Positions 36,101 through 45,058 of a stretch of 64,000 nt of DNA are shown here, piece by piece; the stretch's first letter is position 1; each line of letters begins with the position of its first letter. The translations under genes and the position numbers were made by a program. This DNA is from CAWKDC01 sp044445605 (GTDB lineage Bacteria; Pseudomonadota; Gammaproteobacteria; JABCZS01), in assembly GCA_044445605.1 (NCBI GenBank), contig JBIOEA010000005.1:15660-79659 (forward strand), read 5' to 3'. Under the pieces are notes generated by a model. That model did no database searches. It saw nothing but the letters and a program-made list of their open reading frames with translations, and was not told where the DNA came from.

Positions 36101-36265
36101 GCTTGCGCCGACCCAAGCCGTTCGAACGGTGACAACTTTAAAATCAAAGGGGGGTAAAAATTGTGTGTTTAATTGTGCATAGCCCCAAATGCCCGCGACG
36201 ATCATGATCAGCATGAGCAGATCGGCCGCAATGGGATGACGTATCAGGCGTTCGATGATTCCCAT
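33143..36265 (-). CDS. RND-family efflux pump inner-membrane transporter
   Basis: A 1040-residue AcrB-type proton-driven pump with 12 predicted helices and two large periplasmic loops. The N-terminus reads IERLIRHPIAADLLMLIMIV with an early GASPEDVEKSITAPLEQ porter segment. The proton-relay helix around MMLGIVVDDAIVVGEEALTL shows the usual two aspartates, and a related GLAGIVINDSIILV occurs in the second half. The substrate cannot be deduced. It is translated three bases after the adaptor gene. No outer-membrane channel gene is nearby. Confidence 0.93.
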   Translation of the reverse strand: MGIIERLIRHPIAADLLMLIMIVAGIWGYAQLNTQFLPPFDFKVVTVRTAWVGASPEDVEKSITAPLEQTLRTLDSVSEMSSTSAQGVSSITIDFAMGTDIASALNQVKEKVDSINTLPPDSETPVVSQKMFYEKIATLLVTGFTDLGEARRLAHDLEKSLLHAGIAKVEIRGLPEEEIAIEIPAQKLFELHMPIERIAQAIAQQSQDVPAGTVGRHEAVRQLRTEEQGRDALSFQHVPIQVDPSGRKIELGDIAHIERRDRPDEPLLYKNGKPAIELIVQRTAHSDALEAGKILNAWLVPTRARLPSNITIAVMDERWEYIAERLEMLLENGVGGFLLVVAVLYLFLSGRVAFWIAAGIPSVFLATLAIMYLTGQSLNMLSLFALIMMLGIVVDDAIVVGEEALTLRERGATALDACVKSANSMRAPVLSASLTTVAAFMPLLMLTDLMGDVLFTLPAIVIITLMCSLFESFFILPGHLYHAFKKDNMQKPAAWRQKFDARFAHFRDNIYQPFLRKTLQHRGLTVSIALSLLIIALGLVIGGRVPFTFFPSPEASVLTAYVRFSAGTPAERVKEYMRDVEKALYKTEAHFGGGLIRNAVVYNNIAFSQNTERSEEGAEFGTIVAELIAPDARDVRNPQFISHWHSLIPPTAYLDNINIESPKTGVPGADIDIALSGGSSDTLKAAALYLNKALQHYAGVYNLEDDLPFGRTQWIVALTAQGRAMGLTTESLASQLRTSFEGQLVQTFYDQEDKLEVRVSLPDSERNTFTRFEHFPIHVPSGKMLPLSNVATLESHQGMQALRHKDGVLSVHVTAEIDPMQANANRVLAAVKKDIVPELKKQFGVQASFEGTSHDQDVTLNDMKQGTWLGFILIYLILSWVLSSYRWPFMVLTAIPFGLAGAIFGHWLLGLDLTLLSLFGLFGLAGIVINDSIILVLRYFEHREANMSVEDAALFAGCDRLRAVLLTSVTTIVGLLPLIFETSIQAQFLIPMAVAMTFGLTASTIMVLIVLPSFISYYETWTLKPAFSKVSEFFKDRTWR

Positions 36266-36268
36266 GAT

Positions 36269-37579
36269 TTATTCCTTGGGCTTAATCACGTGTACCCGCG
36301 TGCCTGTCATGGCATTGGGTAATAAGCTGGTGAGGACTTGATCCCCCGCTTTGAGATCGGTCGATGTGACCAACAATTCACGCTTCCCTTTATTTAATCG
36401 TTCACCAAAGAGTTTGACAGAAGCATTTACCAAGCGGCCTTCCTCATCAATTTTGAAGACGCGATCATGGCTGTACAGTGCCGTGATCGGAATAGCGATG
36501 ACAGGTGTCAAGTTGGGTAATTCGAGGGTGATATCCACGGGACGCCCCAAAGATACATTTCTCGCATTTTTATCGACGAGAAAGAATGCATCTACTCCGC
36601 CGTGACCTGGATCAGATTCACTCGTTAGGCGTTCAAAGACCAACGGGAATTTTTTCCCATCGATGGTGCCTGTGGCTCGGATCGGTAATTTTTTAATGCG
36701 CGTTGTTTCTAATGTCGCCAAGTAGCGCGATGGAATTTGAACCCGCACTTCCAAGGCATCACTTTTAAAAATGTCGACGAGTGGCGTCCCTATCTGAACA
36801 CGTTCCATGGGCGCCACGTGCAATTTTGCGATACGTGCATTATAAGGGCTGACAATCTGTGTGCGTGCCAGATCCATTTTCGCTTGCATCTCATAAGCGC
36901 TAGCTTTTTCAAGCCGTGCCTGCAGTTGTGCTAAGCGTGCAGGATGATCGGTTACGCTTAATGAGCGCGCATTCACCGCCAAAGATTGAGATTCAACACT
37001 TTGCTGGGCTTTATCGACATTGGCTTCGCTGCCCATTTTTTTACTGGCCAGTTGTTTTTCGCGCTCGAAGTTGCGTGTGTACAGAGCTAGTAACGATTTT
37101 TCATGCTCGAGTGAAAGCAGATCATTCTGGTAACGATTTTCTTCTGCCGTGATCTGCGCTTCGATGTCTTTCACATCCGCAGCGCGCTCTTTGAAAATTA
37201 ATTCAGGCTCTAATGCATCCAGCGTAATGAGCACATCGCCTGAGTTAACGCGGGCCCCTTCTTTGTACGGTGTTGTACGTACTTGAGTTGCAACGGTTGA
37301 AACAAGGGTTGATTTTTCAGGCGATTCCACCACCCCATATAAGTAGAGCGACGTCGGCAGTGGCATTGGATAGACGATTTTCGCTTCCACATTAAAAGTT
37401 GCTTCCGTGCTTTCGACAGATGCGCTATGGGGCTTCGTGAGGATAAGCAATAAAACAACCACAAAGGCGCCAACGATAATCGTCTTAGCACGACGATGCG
37501 GTTGCCAGGCCCAATGCTTGACGCGCTGGTAGTGTTGAGCAAGGTAAGGACGTAATTTTTTCAGCTTATGTTTCATCAT
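36269..37579 (-). CDS. RND efflux periplasmic adaptor (HlyD/MFP family)
   Basis: A 436-residue membrane-fusion protein. One N-terminal helix (about 32-48, TIIVGAFVVVLLLILT) anchors it. A split lipoyl domain follows: EGARVNSGDVLITLDALEPE and IVSPYNARIAKLHVAPMERV flank a long coiled-coil hairpin (about 130-235). Beta-barrel and membrane-proximal domains complete it. It links the RND pump to an outer-membrane channel. First gene of the operon adaptor-pump-dsbB; the start is seven bases from the end of hslO, so hslO may be read together with it. Confidence 0.9.
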   Translation of the reverse strand: MMKHKLKKLRPYLAQHYQRVKHWAWQPHRRAKTIIVGAFVVVLLLILTKPHSASVESTEATFNVEAKIVYPMPLPTSLYLYGVVESPEKSTLVSTVATQVRTTPYKEGARVNSGDVLITLDALEPELIFKERAADVKDIEAQITAEENRYQNDLLSLEHEKSLLALYTRNFEREKQLASKKMGSEANVDKAQQSVESQSLAVNARSLSVTDHPARLAQLQARLEKASAYEMQAKMDLARTQIVSPYNARIAKLHVAPMERVQIGTPLVDIFKSDALEVRVQIPSRYLATLETTRIKKLPIRATGTIDGKKFPLVFERLTSESDPGHGGVDAFFLVDKNARNVSLGRPVDITLELPNLTPVIAIPITALYSHDRVFKIDEEGRLVNASVKLFGERLNKGKRELLVTSTDLKAGDQVLTSLLPNAMTGTRVHVIKPKE

Positions 37580-37586
37580 GCAACGA

Positions 37587-38474
37587 CTAATGTTCCTTGT
37601 TGGAGAACGTATGGCTAGTAGGATCCGCCAACAATTGATGCGTGTCTACGGCATCAAACACATAATGATGATTGCAGAACTCGCAATGCGTATCAATCGC
37701 GCCCTGCTCTGCCAAGATGGATTTTAATGCTGCCTCGCCGAGGGAAAGCAACATGGATTCCATGCGTACGCGGGAACATGAGCAACGGAATGTCAGCGGC
37801 TGTGTATCAAACAGATGGATGGATTCTTGATGATATAAACGACGTAGAATATCGGCGTTGGATAAGCTCAAGAGTTCTTCATCCGTGAGTGTATTACTTA
37901 AGGTCGTGACGTGTTGCCAGTCGTCAGGTGCAGTAGGCAGATCACTGGGCAGCACTTGCAGCAATAATCCTGCCGCAGTGTTGCCATCATGCGCGAGATA
38001 GATTTTCGTCGGGATTTGTTCCGATTGAATAAAATAGCCTTCAATCGCTTGCGCTAAGTTTTCGCCGACCAAGGGTACGATGCCTTGGTAGTTTTGCTTG
38101 ACGTCTTTATCATCCATTTTCATGGTGATGGCCATTTTACCCGCGCCAAAGAGCTCTGCAAGGTTGCCAGGCAGGACTTTATCGGCATGTTTTACTAAGC
38201 CTCGTAAGTGGTACAGGTGGTTGCATTCGGCCAATAATAGGCTGATGGGGTAACTGCCCTGGGCTTGTAGGGAGATAGTGCCCTTGATTTTCGTGGTATG
38301 GGAAAGCAGTGCCGATACGCATAAGGCATCAGCTAAAAGACCCTGGGCCGCACTGGGATAATGATGCTTCGCTAAGGCCGCTTGGTAACTGGCATGTAGG
38401 CGAACCAAAATGCCTCGAATGGCCAGCCCTTGGAAGATAAATCCTTGGATAATATCCTGTTCTATCAATGACAT
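37587..38474 (-). CDS. hslO: Redox-regulated chaperone Hsp33
   Basis: A 295-residue cytoplasmic chaperone switched on by oxidation. The C-terminal zinc switch is visible as FRCSCSR and HCEFCNHH, a CxC...CxxC set. N-terminal IIQGFIFQGLAIRGILVRL and YPISLLLAECNHLYHLRG are typical. I use the ATG at 38474, which gives the family's usual N-terminus; an upstream start would add sixteen unrelated residues. It is divergent from the T2SS operon. Confidence 0.95.
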   Translation of the reverse strand: MSLIEQDIIQGFIFQGLAIRGILVRLHASYQAALAKHHYPSAAQGLLADALCVSALLSHTTKIKGTISLQAQGSYPISLLLAECNHLYHLRGLVKHADKVLPGNLAELFGAGKMAITMKMDDKDVKQNYQGIVPLVGENLAQAIEGYFIQSEQIPTKIYLAHDGNTAAGLLLQVLPSDLPTAPDDWQHVTTLSNTLTDEELLSLSNADILRRLYHQESIHLFDTQPLTFRCSCSRVRMESMLLSLGEAALKSILAEQGAIDTHCEFCNHHYVFDAVDTHQLLADPTSHTFSNKEH

Positions 38475-38536
38475 AGTAAAAAACCACCTTGTATGGAAAT
38501 CGGGTAATAAAAGGCAAGCCATAGCATATCATGCTC

Positions 38537-38565
38537 TTGACTCTAATGGGTAAATAGGGTAAAGT
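38537..38565 (+). promoter_or_regulatory. Candidate sigma70 promoter of the T2SS operon
   Basis: TTGACT and TAAAGT are separated by 17 bases and lie about 40 bases before the gspC ATG. Good -35, fair -10. This would drive the long gspC-M transcript. Confidence 0.55.
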
Positions 38566-38603
38566 GGAGGAGTTTAGAAACTCACCAAACTTAGGCGGAA
38601 ATC

Positions 38604-39044
38604 ATGGCATTACTTTCTTATGTTAAGCGTGTTTCTCCTTGGCTTCCTATCGCTACGTTAGGATTAGCTGGGGTGGTTGTTCTCTATTCCCTCACTGGTT
38701 TTTTCCATGTATTAACGGGTAACCCCACTGCTTCTACCATGGGGCTTTCCCATAGTGCGCCGCGTGCTATGGCCCCTACAGCTGACATGACTACCTTGTT
38801 TGGCAAAACACCCGATTTATTGAAGGTCGCAGAAGGCGGGTTATCATTACGTGGTATTTTTATGTCGGCAACACCTGAAGCGGGTTCTGCCATCATTGGA
38901 TTAAAAGGGCAGAAACCTAAGTTATATATAGTAGGTGATAAACTCCCAAACGGTACTACACTGGTAGCGGTGCATGAACAACAAGTCGTGCTCGAGAAAT
39001 CGGGGGAGCAGAGTATGCTATCATTACCCCAGACGCGGTTATAG
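38604..39044 (+). CDS. gspC: Type II secretion protein C (short form)
   Basis: A 146-residue inner-membrane T2SS component connecting the platform to the secretin. One membrane helix (about 12-34) is followed by a proline/serine linker and an HR domain (LSLRGIFMSATPEAGSAIIG, VGDKLPNGTTL). Many GspC proteins are about 270-300 residues and carry a C-terminal PDZ or coiled coil; here the protein stops after the HR domain. It starts the operon, three bases before the longer candidate start of gspD. Confidence 0.85.
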   Translation: MALLSYVKRVSPWLPIATLGLAGVVVLYSLTGFFHVLTGNPTASTMGLSHSAPRAMAPTADMTTLFGKTPDLLKVAEGGLSLRGIFMSATPEAGSAIIGLKGQKPKLYIVGDKLPNGTTLVAVHEQQVVLEKSGEQSMLSLPQTRL

Positions 39045-39065
39045 GAAATGGGTTGGTCTTACAGC

Positions 39066-41078
39066 ATGAAGCTTTCAAAACAAATCATGATTATTTTATT
39101 AGGAATGCTCATTGCTGTTTCTGCGATGTCGGTTGAGAAGCGTCGTTGGAATCTCCAAGATGTCGACATTAAAATGGTCACAGAAGAAGTATCCCGTGTC
39201 ACCGGCAAAAATTTTATTCTAGATCCCAGTGTCACGGGTAAAATCACCATGATTTCTTCCTCTGACTTGGATAGCACGGAAACGTATGAAGTCTATCTGT
39301 CTGCCCTGCAAGTGTTGGGGTATGCTGCGATTCCTGAAGATGGCGTTATCAAAATTGTACCTGATTCGCAAGCGCGCCATTTAGGGGGTGTCAGTGGTGG
39401 CAACGCCAAAGGTGCTTCAGTCGTGGCGGAAGTGATTGCGTTGAAATACGTACCCGCGTCACAAATGGTTCCCACCTTACGAAACTTAGTCTCGCCTTCT
39501 GGGCATTTGGCCGCTTACGTTCCTTCCAATAGTTTGATCATTGCGGATCGTGCATCGAATGTCGCTCGTATTGTTGAATTGGTTAGTCGATTAGACGTAG
39601 AAGATTCAGGCGGAATGGAAATAGTGACCTTGCAAAATGCATCCGCAGGTGATGTGGTGAGTGCGGTAGGCCAGATGTTACAATCGCAGCGTCGTGGCCA
39701 AGAAGGCACCAACTTAACGTTGGGCGCAGATGATAGAACCAACAGCGTGATTTTCAGTGGTGACAAAGCAAGCCGCTCCAGTATTCGTGACTTGATTGCC
39801 AAATTAGACGTGAAAGTGAAAGATCAAGGCAACACTGAAGTTATTTATTTGAAGTTTCAAAAAGCAGAATTGATGGTGCCGGTATTAGGCAATATTCTAG
39901 ATAGCTATGCAGCGCAATTAGAGTCACGTTCACCCAATGGGGCGCGTGCGCCCGCGAAGTCTCAGATGACCGATCCCACCGTCTTCCAAACAACACAAAC
40001 CAATTTCCATCAAAAGAAGGGTGATGATACGTTGCAAACCGATCGTCAAGCCGCTGGTTTGGTGATTGGCCCCTACGGTGTGCAAGCGGAGCCCAATACC
40101 AACGCGTTGATCATCACGGCACCGCCGAGTTTAATGCGTAGCATGAAGAACGTGATCAATCGTTTGGATGTGCGTCGTTCACAAGTATTGGTTGAAGCGA
40201 TCATTGTCGAAGTCCGCGGGAATAAAGCTGAAGAGTGGGGTGTTGAGTGGCGTGGTGCAGGTGATATCGCTGGGGGTACAACTTTCCCAGGCACAGATGA
40301 TACGCTGAACGGCCTATTGAACACGTATCAAGCGAATTTGGATGCGGGCAGTGCGATGTTGCCAGGCTCTGGTTTAGCCGTTGGGTTTATCCGTGGCGGT
40401 TCATTACGCACCATGTTGCATGCGTTGGAATCAGATAGCAGTGTGAACGTACTATCGACCCCCTCACTGGTGGCAATGGACAACGCACCGGCGCTGATCA
40501 AAGTCGGTACGAACATTCCATTCCCCATCGGTGAATATGCCACCACGGGCGGTGAAAATACCGTGACACCGTTTGTGACCACAGAATACCGCGACGTAGG
40601 TTTAGAGCTCAATATTTTGCCGCAAATCACCAGTGGTGAAGCCATTCAAATGCAAATCACCCAGAAAGTGGATAACTTAGGGCCGTTGTTATTAGACAAG
40701 CCGACAACCTCGATGCGTGAAGTCACGACAGAAGTACTCGTAGATGATGGCGATATTTTAGTCTTGGGCGGATTGATTTCGACAGAAGATAGAACAGATA
40801 TATCAAAAGTACCCTTTTTGGGCGACATTCCGTTGTTTGGTAAACTGTTCCAAAATGAGACGTTAAGAACGGAAAAAACAAACTTAATGATTTTCATTCG
40901 CCCTGTGATCATGCGCGATAAAACAAAGAGCGGCATTGTGACACAAGACAAGTACAATACGATGCGCAGTTTGCAGATTTTAAGCCATGAACCAAATGAC
41001 ATGGAAAGTGATTTGTTGCCACCGTGGCAATACACAGATGCAGTACTACCTAAGCCGTTTGACGTCGCTGAGGAATAA
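39066..41078 (+). CDS. gspD: Type II secretion secretin
   Basis: The outer-membrane secretin, 670 residues from the ATG at 39066, which opens a signal peptide (MKLSKQIMIILLGMLIAVSA). An ATG 18 bases upstream is possible. Domains: N0 (WNLQDVDIKMVTEEVSRVTG), N1-N3 ring-building repeats with VPTLRNLVSP, TNSVIFSGD and LIITAPPSLMRSMKNVI, then the secretin core ending in VPFLGDIPLFGKLFQNE. A Gly/Asn-rich variable region sits at about 290-330. It multimerises into the exit channel. Confidence 0.95.
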   Translation: MKLSKQIMIILLGMLIAVSAMSVEKRRWNLQDVDIKMVTEEVSRVTGKNFILDPSVTGKITMISSSDLDSTETYEVYLSALQVLGYAAIPEDGVIKIVPDSQARHLGGVSGGNAKGASVVAEVIALKYVPASQMVPTLRNLVSPSGHLAAYVPSNSLIIADRASNVARIVELVSRLDVEDSGGMEIVTLQNASAGDVVSAVGQMLQSQRRGQEGTNLTLGADDRTNSVIFSGDKASRSSIRDLIAKLDVKVKDQGNTEVIYLKFQKAELMVPVLGNILDSYAAQLESRSPNGARAPAKSQMTDPTVFQTTQTNFHQKKGDDTLQTDRQAAGLVIGPYGVQAEPNTNALIITAPPSLMRSMKNVINRLDVRRSQVLVEAIIVEVRGNKAEEWGVEWRGAGDIAGGTTFPGTDDTLNGLLNTYQANLDAGSAMLPGSGLAVGFIRGGSLRTMLHALESDSSVNVLSTPSLVAMDNAPALIKVGTNIPFPIGEYATTGGENTVTPFVTTEYRDVGLELNILPQITSGEAIQMQITQKVDNLGPLLLDKPTTSMREVTTEVLVDDGDILVLGGLISTEDRTDISKVPFLGDIPLFGKLFQNETLRTEKTNLMIFIRPVIMRDKTKSGIVTQDKYNTMRSLQILSHEPNDMESDLLPPWQYTDAVLPKPFDVAEE

Positions 41079-41081
41079 TGT

Positions 41082-42542
41082 ATGCATGTGCTACCCTACG
41101 CTTTTTCAAAACGTTATGGGGTGTTGATTCAGGAAGAAAACGATCACGTCGTCATGAAATGCAGACGAGACACTCCTTTAGAAATACTATTAGAAGTGCG
41201 TCGCGCACTTGAAACGCCTTGCCAACTGATCCGCATGGACTTGTCTGATTTTGATCATTTATTAGAACAGTTTTACCATCGTCAGGCACAAGCGGGATTA
41301 GAAGCGCGCGTCGAGCAAGCGTTGGATCTAGAGGTTGTTGCGCACGAATTACAAACGGTTGAAGATTTACTGGATACGGAGCAAGAAGCACCTATCATTC
41401 GTTTGATCAATGCATTGATCGCACAGGCTTTGAAAGAAAAAGCATCGGATATTCACGTAGAAACCTACAAAGACGATTTAGTATTCCGCATGCGTTTAGA
41501 TGGCGTGCTCAAAACCAAAATGCGGTTGCCTGTAAAACTGGCTCCACTGATTATTTCGCGCATTAAAATCATGGCCAAGTTAAATATCGCTGAAAAGCGT
41601 TTACCTCAAGATGGTCGCATTGCATTGCAAATCGGTGGGCGTCAGGTAGACGTGCGTGTGTCCACATTGCCATCGAGTCATGGTGAACGTATTGTGTTAC
41701 GTTTATTAGATAAAGAAAGCGTCGCCTTGAAGCTGGATAGTTTGGGATTAAGCGAATACGATTTGAACTTAATGAAGCAATTGAAGCAAAAGCCACATGG
41801 GATTATTCTGGTGACTGGCCCTACGGGCGCAGGTAAAACAACGACGCTATACGCTTTTTTAAATGAACTGAATGATCACTCCCGTAATATTTTAACCGTC
41901 GAAGATCCTGTTGAATATGAACTTCCAGGGATTGGGCAATCGCAAGTCAATGCAAAGATAGGCATGACATTTGCACGAGGATTGAGAGCCATTTTGCGGC
42001 AAGATCCGGATATTGTGATGGTCGGGGAAATCCGCGATTTAGAAACAGCGGACATTGCGATTCAAGCATCATTGACAGGTCACTTGATGTTGTCGACCTT
42101 GCATACGAATACTGCTGTCGGCGCGATCACACGTTTGCGTGACATGGGGGTGGCGTCGTATTTGATTGCATCCACCTTGGAAGCAGTGATTGCGCAGCGT
42201 TTAGTGCGCCGTTTGTGTCTTGAATGCAAAAAGGCAGTAGAGGCTGATGCGGTTTATAAAAAATGTTTACATCGTCCTGTGAATGAACCTTTGCAAGTAT
42301 TCACGGCGGTTGGCTGTGAGGCATGTGATCACACCGGTTACAAAGGTCGGATGGCCATTTATGAAATCGTTTTAATGGATGATACGCTCAAGCAAATGAT
42401 CCATGAAGATGCACCCGAAAATGATATTAAAGCTTATGCACACACTATTTATCCTTCTATTAAAGAAGCAGGTATTCGCCGCGTCATTGAAGGCGAAACA
42501 ACCCTGGAAGAAGTGATTCGTGTGACGGATTTATCGTCATGA
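41082..42542 (+). CDS. gspE: Type II secretion ATPase
   Basis: A 486-residue cytoplasmic hexameric ATPase that powers pseudopilus assembly. Visible: SDIHVETYKD, the Walker A GPTGAGKTTT, the Asp box TVEDPVEYELPGIGQ, Walker B DIVMVGEIRD, the His box TGHLMLSTLHTN, and a tetracysteine zinc motif CLECKK and CEACDHTGYKG. The N-terminal domain is shorter than in some homologues. Overlaps gspF by four bases (ATGA). Confidence 0.96.
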   Translation: MHVLPYAFSKRYGVLIQEENDHVVMKCRRDTPLEILLEVRRALETPCQLIRMDLSDFDHLLEQFYHRQAQAGLEARVEQALDLEVVAHELQTVEDLLDTEQEAPIIRLINALIAQALKEKASDIHVETYKDDLVFRMRLDGVLKTKMRLPVKLAPLIISRIKIMAKLNIAEKRLPQDGRIALQIGGRQVDVRVSTLPSSHGERIVLRLLDKESVALKLDSLGLSEYDLNLMKQLKQKPHGIILVTGPTGAGKTTTLYAFLNELNDHSRNILTVEDPVEYELPGIGQSQVNAKIGMTFARGLRAILRQDPDIVMVGEIRDLETADIAIQASLTGHLMLSTLHTNTAVGAITRLRDMGVASYLIASTLEAVIAQRLVRRLCLECKKAVEADAVYKKCLHRPVNEPLQVFTAVGCEACDHTGYKGRMAIYEIVLMDDTLKQMIHEDAPENDIKAYAHTIYPSIKEAGIRRVIEGETTLEEVIRVTDLSS

Positions 42543-43738
42543 AAACGTACGAATATACGGCCTTGAATGCGCAAGGTAAAAAGGAAAAGGGTGCACTCGA
42601 TTCAGACAATCCTAAGATGGTGCGCCAAACATTGCGTGATCGCGGGTTAATCCCCTTGACCGTGACAGAAGTGGCCGTCGGTAAAAAAGCAAAAACAGGT
42701 GGCCGAGCACGCGTGTCTTTCCGTGATGTGACATTATTAACGCGTCAATTAGCGACGTTGCTCGAAGCAGAGTTACCGTTGGCACAATCATTGGATGGGG
42801 TGATTGAGCAAACAGAATCAGCCAATGCAAAACATATTTTGATGGCCGTGCGAAACAAAGTCGCAGAAGGGTATGCGCTCAGTCAGGCATTACAAGAACA
42901 TCCTCGTGTGTTTTCGCAATTATATTGTGCCAGTGTTTCGGCGGCAGAAGCATCGGGAGATTTATCCAAGGTGCTCGTGAGTTTAGCGGACCATATGGAA
43001 GAGAGTGAGCGGCTGCGTGCTAAAGTCACGCAATCGTTGGTTTACCCAAGCTTTGTGATGGCGGTGGCATTTATTTTCACGGGCGTGTTAATGGTCAGTG
43101 TCGTACCACAATTATTAGAAGTATTCATTGGCAATGGACAAACGTTGCCATGGCCAACACGCATGTTACTGTTTATCAGCAATGCCGTCAGTATGTTCGG
43201 TATTCCATTTGTTATCGCCGTGATTGTCGGTATATTTGCACTGCGTCATGCCTTGAAACGCGAATCCTTTGCGTATCGTTTTGATGCATGGGTGCTGCGA
43301 TTACCCATCTTAGGGAAAATCATCACGAATGTGCAAACGGCACGATTGATGCGTACCTTGGCATTATTGTTGTCTGCAGGTGTTCCTTTATTAGATGCAC
43401 TCAAAGCTGCGCAACAAGTCGTGAGCTCACGTCCGATTGCTGCCACCATGTCCATTGTCATGAAGCAAGTGCAAGAAGGGGTCAGCTTGCATCAAGCGCT
43501 CTCACAGTCGCGTTATTTTAGCCCAATGAGTTTGCACATGATTGCCTCGGGCGAACGTGCGGGTAAGATGGAGCAAATGATTGATCGGGCTGCCAAACAA
43601 CAAGAAAACGAACTGGAACATGCCCTCCAAAAAGGATTATCTTTGTTTGAACCTGTGATGATTTTGGTCATGGGAGGTGTGGTACTATTTATTGTATTAG
43701 CCGTGTTGTTACCTATTTTTTCAGCGACGCAATTTTAA
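42539..43738 (+). CDS. gspF: Type II secretion inner-membrane platform protein
   Basis: A 399-residue platform protein with two repeated cytoplasmic helical domains and three membrane helices (about 170-192, 220-240, 370-395). N-terminal YEYTALNAQGKKEKGALDSD and VTLLTRQLATLLEAELPL, and the second-repeat RLMRTLALLLSAGVPLLDAL, are family signatures. Length is normal (about 400). It contacts GspE and GspL in the inner membrane. Confidence 0.95.
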   Translation: MKTYEYTALNAQGKKEKGALDSDNPKMVRQTLRDRGLIPLTVTEVAVGKKAKTGGRARVSFRDVTLLTRQLATLLEAELPLAQSLDGVIEQTESANAKHILMAVRNKVAEGYALSQALQEHPRVFSQLYCASVSAAEASGDLSKVLVSLADHMEESERLRAKVTQSLVYPSFVMAVAFIFTGVLMVSVVPQLLEVFIGNGQTLPWPTRMLLFISNAVSMFGIPFVIAVIVGIFALRHALKRESFAYRFDAWVLRLPILGKIITNVQTARLMRTLALLLSAGVPLLDALKAAQQVVSSRPIAATMSIVMKQVQEGVSLHQALSQSRYFSPMSLHMIASGERAGKMEQMIDRAAKQQENELEHALQKGLSLFEPVMILVMGGVVLFIVLAVLLPIFSATQF

Positions 43739-43747
43739 GGAGAAAAC

Positions 43748-44176
43748 ATGAGAAGAAACATGAGAGGATTTACCCTGATCGAAGTGATGGTCGTGGTGGT
43801 CATATTGGGGATTTTAGCTGCATTTGTCGTGCCACAAATCATGTCAAGACCGGATGAGGCTAAAATGGTGAAAGCGCAACAAGACGTGATACGGATTGAA
43901 AGTGCGCTGGATTTATACCGTTTAGATAATGGCCAATATCCAACACAGGCGCAGGGATTAGCCGCATTGGTTCAAAAGCCTAACATGCCTCCTGTTCCTA
44001 CGCATTATAATGCGAGTGCTTATTTAAAACGCTTACCGAAAGATCCTTGGGGCCATGATTATCAATACCGCAATCCTGGCATTTACGGTGATATCGATGT
44101 GTTCTCCTTCGGTGCGGACGGTCGAGAAGGTGGCGAAGGCGTCGACAGAGACATCGGCAATTGGCAAGCGAGTTAA
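43748..44176 (+). CDS. gspG: Type II secretion major pseudopilin
   Basis: A 142-residue major pseudopilin. The prepilin cleavage and methylation site is RGFTLIEVMVVVVILGILA. The C-terminal domain has the GspG pattern YRLDNGQYPTQAQGLAALV, LPKDPWGHDYQYRNPG and FSFGADGREGGEGVDRDIG, with acidic calcium-binding residues. AAGGAG precedes the ATG. The prepilin peptidase is not in this window. Confidence 0.96.
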   Translation: MRRNMRGFTLIEVMVVVVILGILAAFVVPQIMSRPDEAKMVKAQQDVIRIESALDLYRLDNGQYPTQAQGLAALVQKPNMPPVPTHYNASAYLKRLPKDPWGHDYQYRNPGIYGDIDVFSFGADGREGGEGVDRDIGNWQAS

Positions 44177-44181
44177 GCCAT

Positions 44182-44544
44182 ATGCAAGAACGTGCGCGGG
44201 GGTTCACGCTGATCGAAGTCATGGTCGCGATGTTTATTCTCGCGTTGACGTTTATCGGTGTGATTGGGACAGCCAGTTATGTTTCGCGCACGATTGATGT
44301 GATACAAGAAAAGACCCTGGCACTGTGGGTCGGCCAAAATGCGGTATCCGAAATTCATCTTGGCGTTTGGGGTCAAATTCAAGACGGCATGTCTTTACAA
44401 AATGACACGATGATCGCGGGTAGGGCTTTTCAGTGGAAGGGTTCGGTGACGCGTGAGGAGCAATATCATCGCGTGAAGGTAGAAGTGCGACAAGGACGAG
44501 CAAACAGCCCCATGGCTGAGGTGGTGTTTTATGAACCACGTTAA
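44182..44544 (+). CDS. gspI: Type II secretion minor pseudopilin I
   Basis: A 120-residue minor pseudopilin with the prepilin motif ARGFTLIEVMVAMFILALT. KTLALWVGQNAVSEIHLG is the GspI-type sequence after the first helix, separating it from GspH. The ATG at 44182 follows gspG by five bases. gspH, which commonly lies between G and I, is absent here. It overlaps gspJ by 14 bases. Confidence 0.88.
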   Translation: MQERARGFTLIEVMVAMFILALTFIGVIGTASYVSRTIDVIQEKTLALWVGQNAVSEIHLGVWGQIQDGMSLQNDTMIAGRAFQWKGSVTREEQYHRVKVEVRQGRANSPMAEVVFYEPR

Positions 44545-45058
44545 GTGTAGGGGCGGTTTTACGCTGATCGAAGTGATCATTTCTATTTTTATTTTGAGCA
44601 TTATGTCAGTTGCGGCATTATCCAGTTTCAAGCAAATGATTCACGCTAAAGAAGTCCAGAAAAAGCATGAAATCGTGTTGACATCATTATCGTATGCCTA
44701 TACCACGTTGTTAAATGATGTTACGCAGCAAGTTGATCTTGAAACGCCGATTGCCTTTACGGAGCGTGACATAACCTTCGTCCGTGCATGGCCAGGAAGT
44801 GATGCTGAACCTGATGTCGCCACCATTGAATACACGTGGGGCAATGATGGGTTGGTGCGAGACGTGACGCGTGGCGAGAACAGCACATCACAAACGTTAT
44901 TAAAGGATGTCCGATCGCTGCAATGGCAGTGGTTAGTGGATACTACCTGGAATGATATTTCTGTGCCTATCCCCACGAATAAAACATTGCGCGCATTAAA
45001 GTTGACATTCATTGATCCAACGTTGGGGGAAATCTCATGGATTTTCGCGCGTCCTTAG
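44531..45058 (+). CDS. gspJ: Type II secretion minor pseudopilin J
   Basis: A 175-residue minor pseudopilin of the tip complex with GspI and GspK. Prepilin motif CRGGFTLIEVIISIFILSIM. The body contains WQWLVDTTWNDI and LRALKLTFIDP, consistent with GspJ beta-sheet segments. Somewhat shorter than many GspJ proteins (about 190-210). It overlaps gspK by 22 bases, indicating coupled translation. Confidence 0.88.
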   Translation: MNHVKCRGGFTLIEVIISIFILSIMSVAALSSFKQMIHAKEVQKKHEIVLTSLSYAYTTLLNDVTQQVDLETPIAFTERDITFVRAWPGSDAEPDVATIEYTWGNDGLVRDVTRGENSTSQTLLKDVRSLQWQWLVDTTWNDISVPIPTNKTLRALKLTFIDPTLGEISWIFARP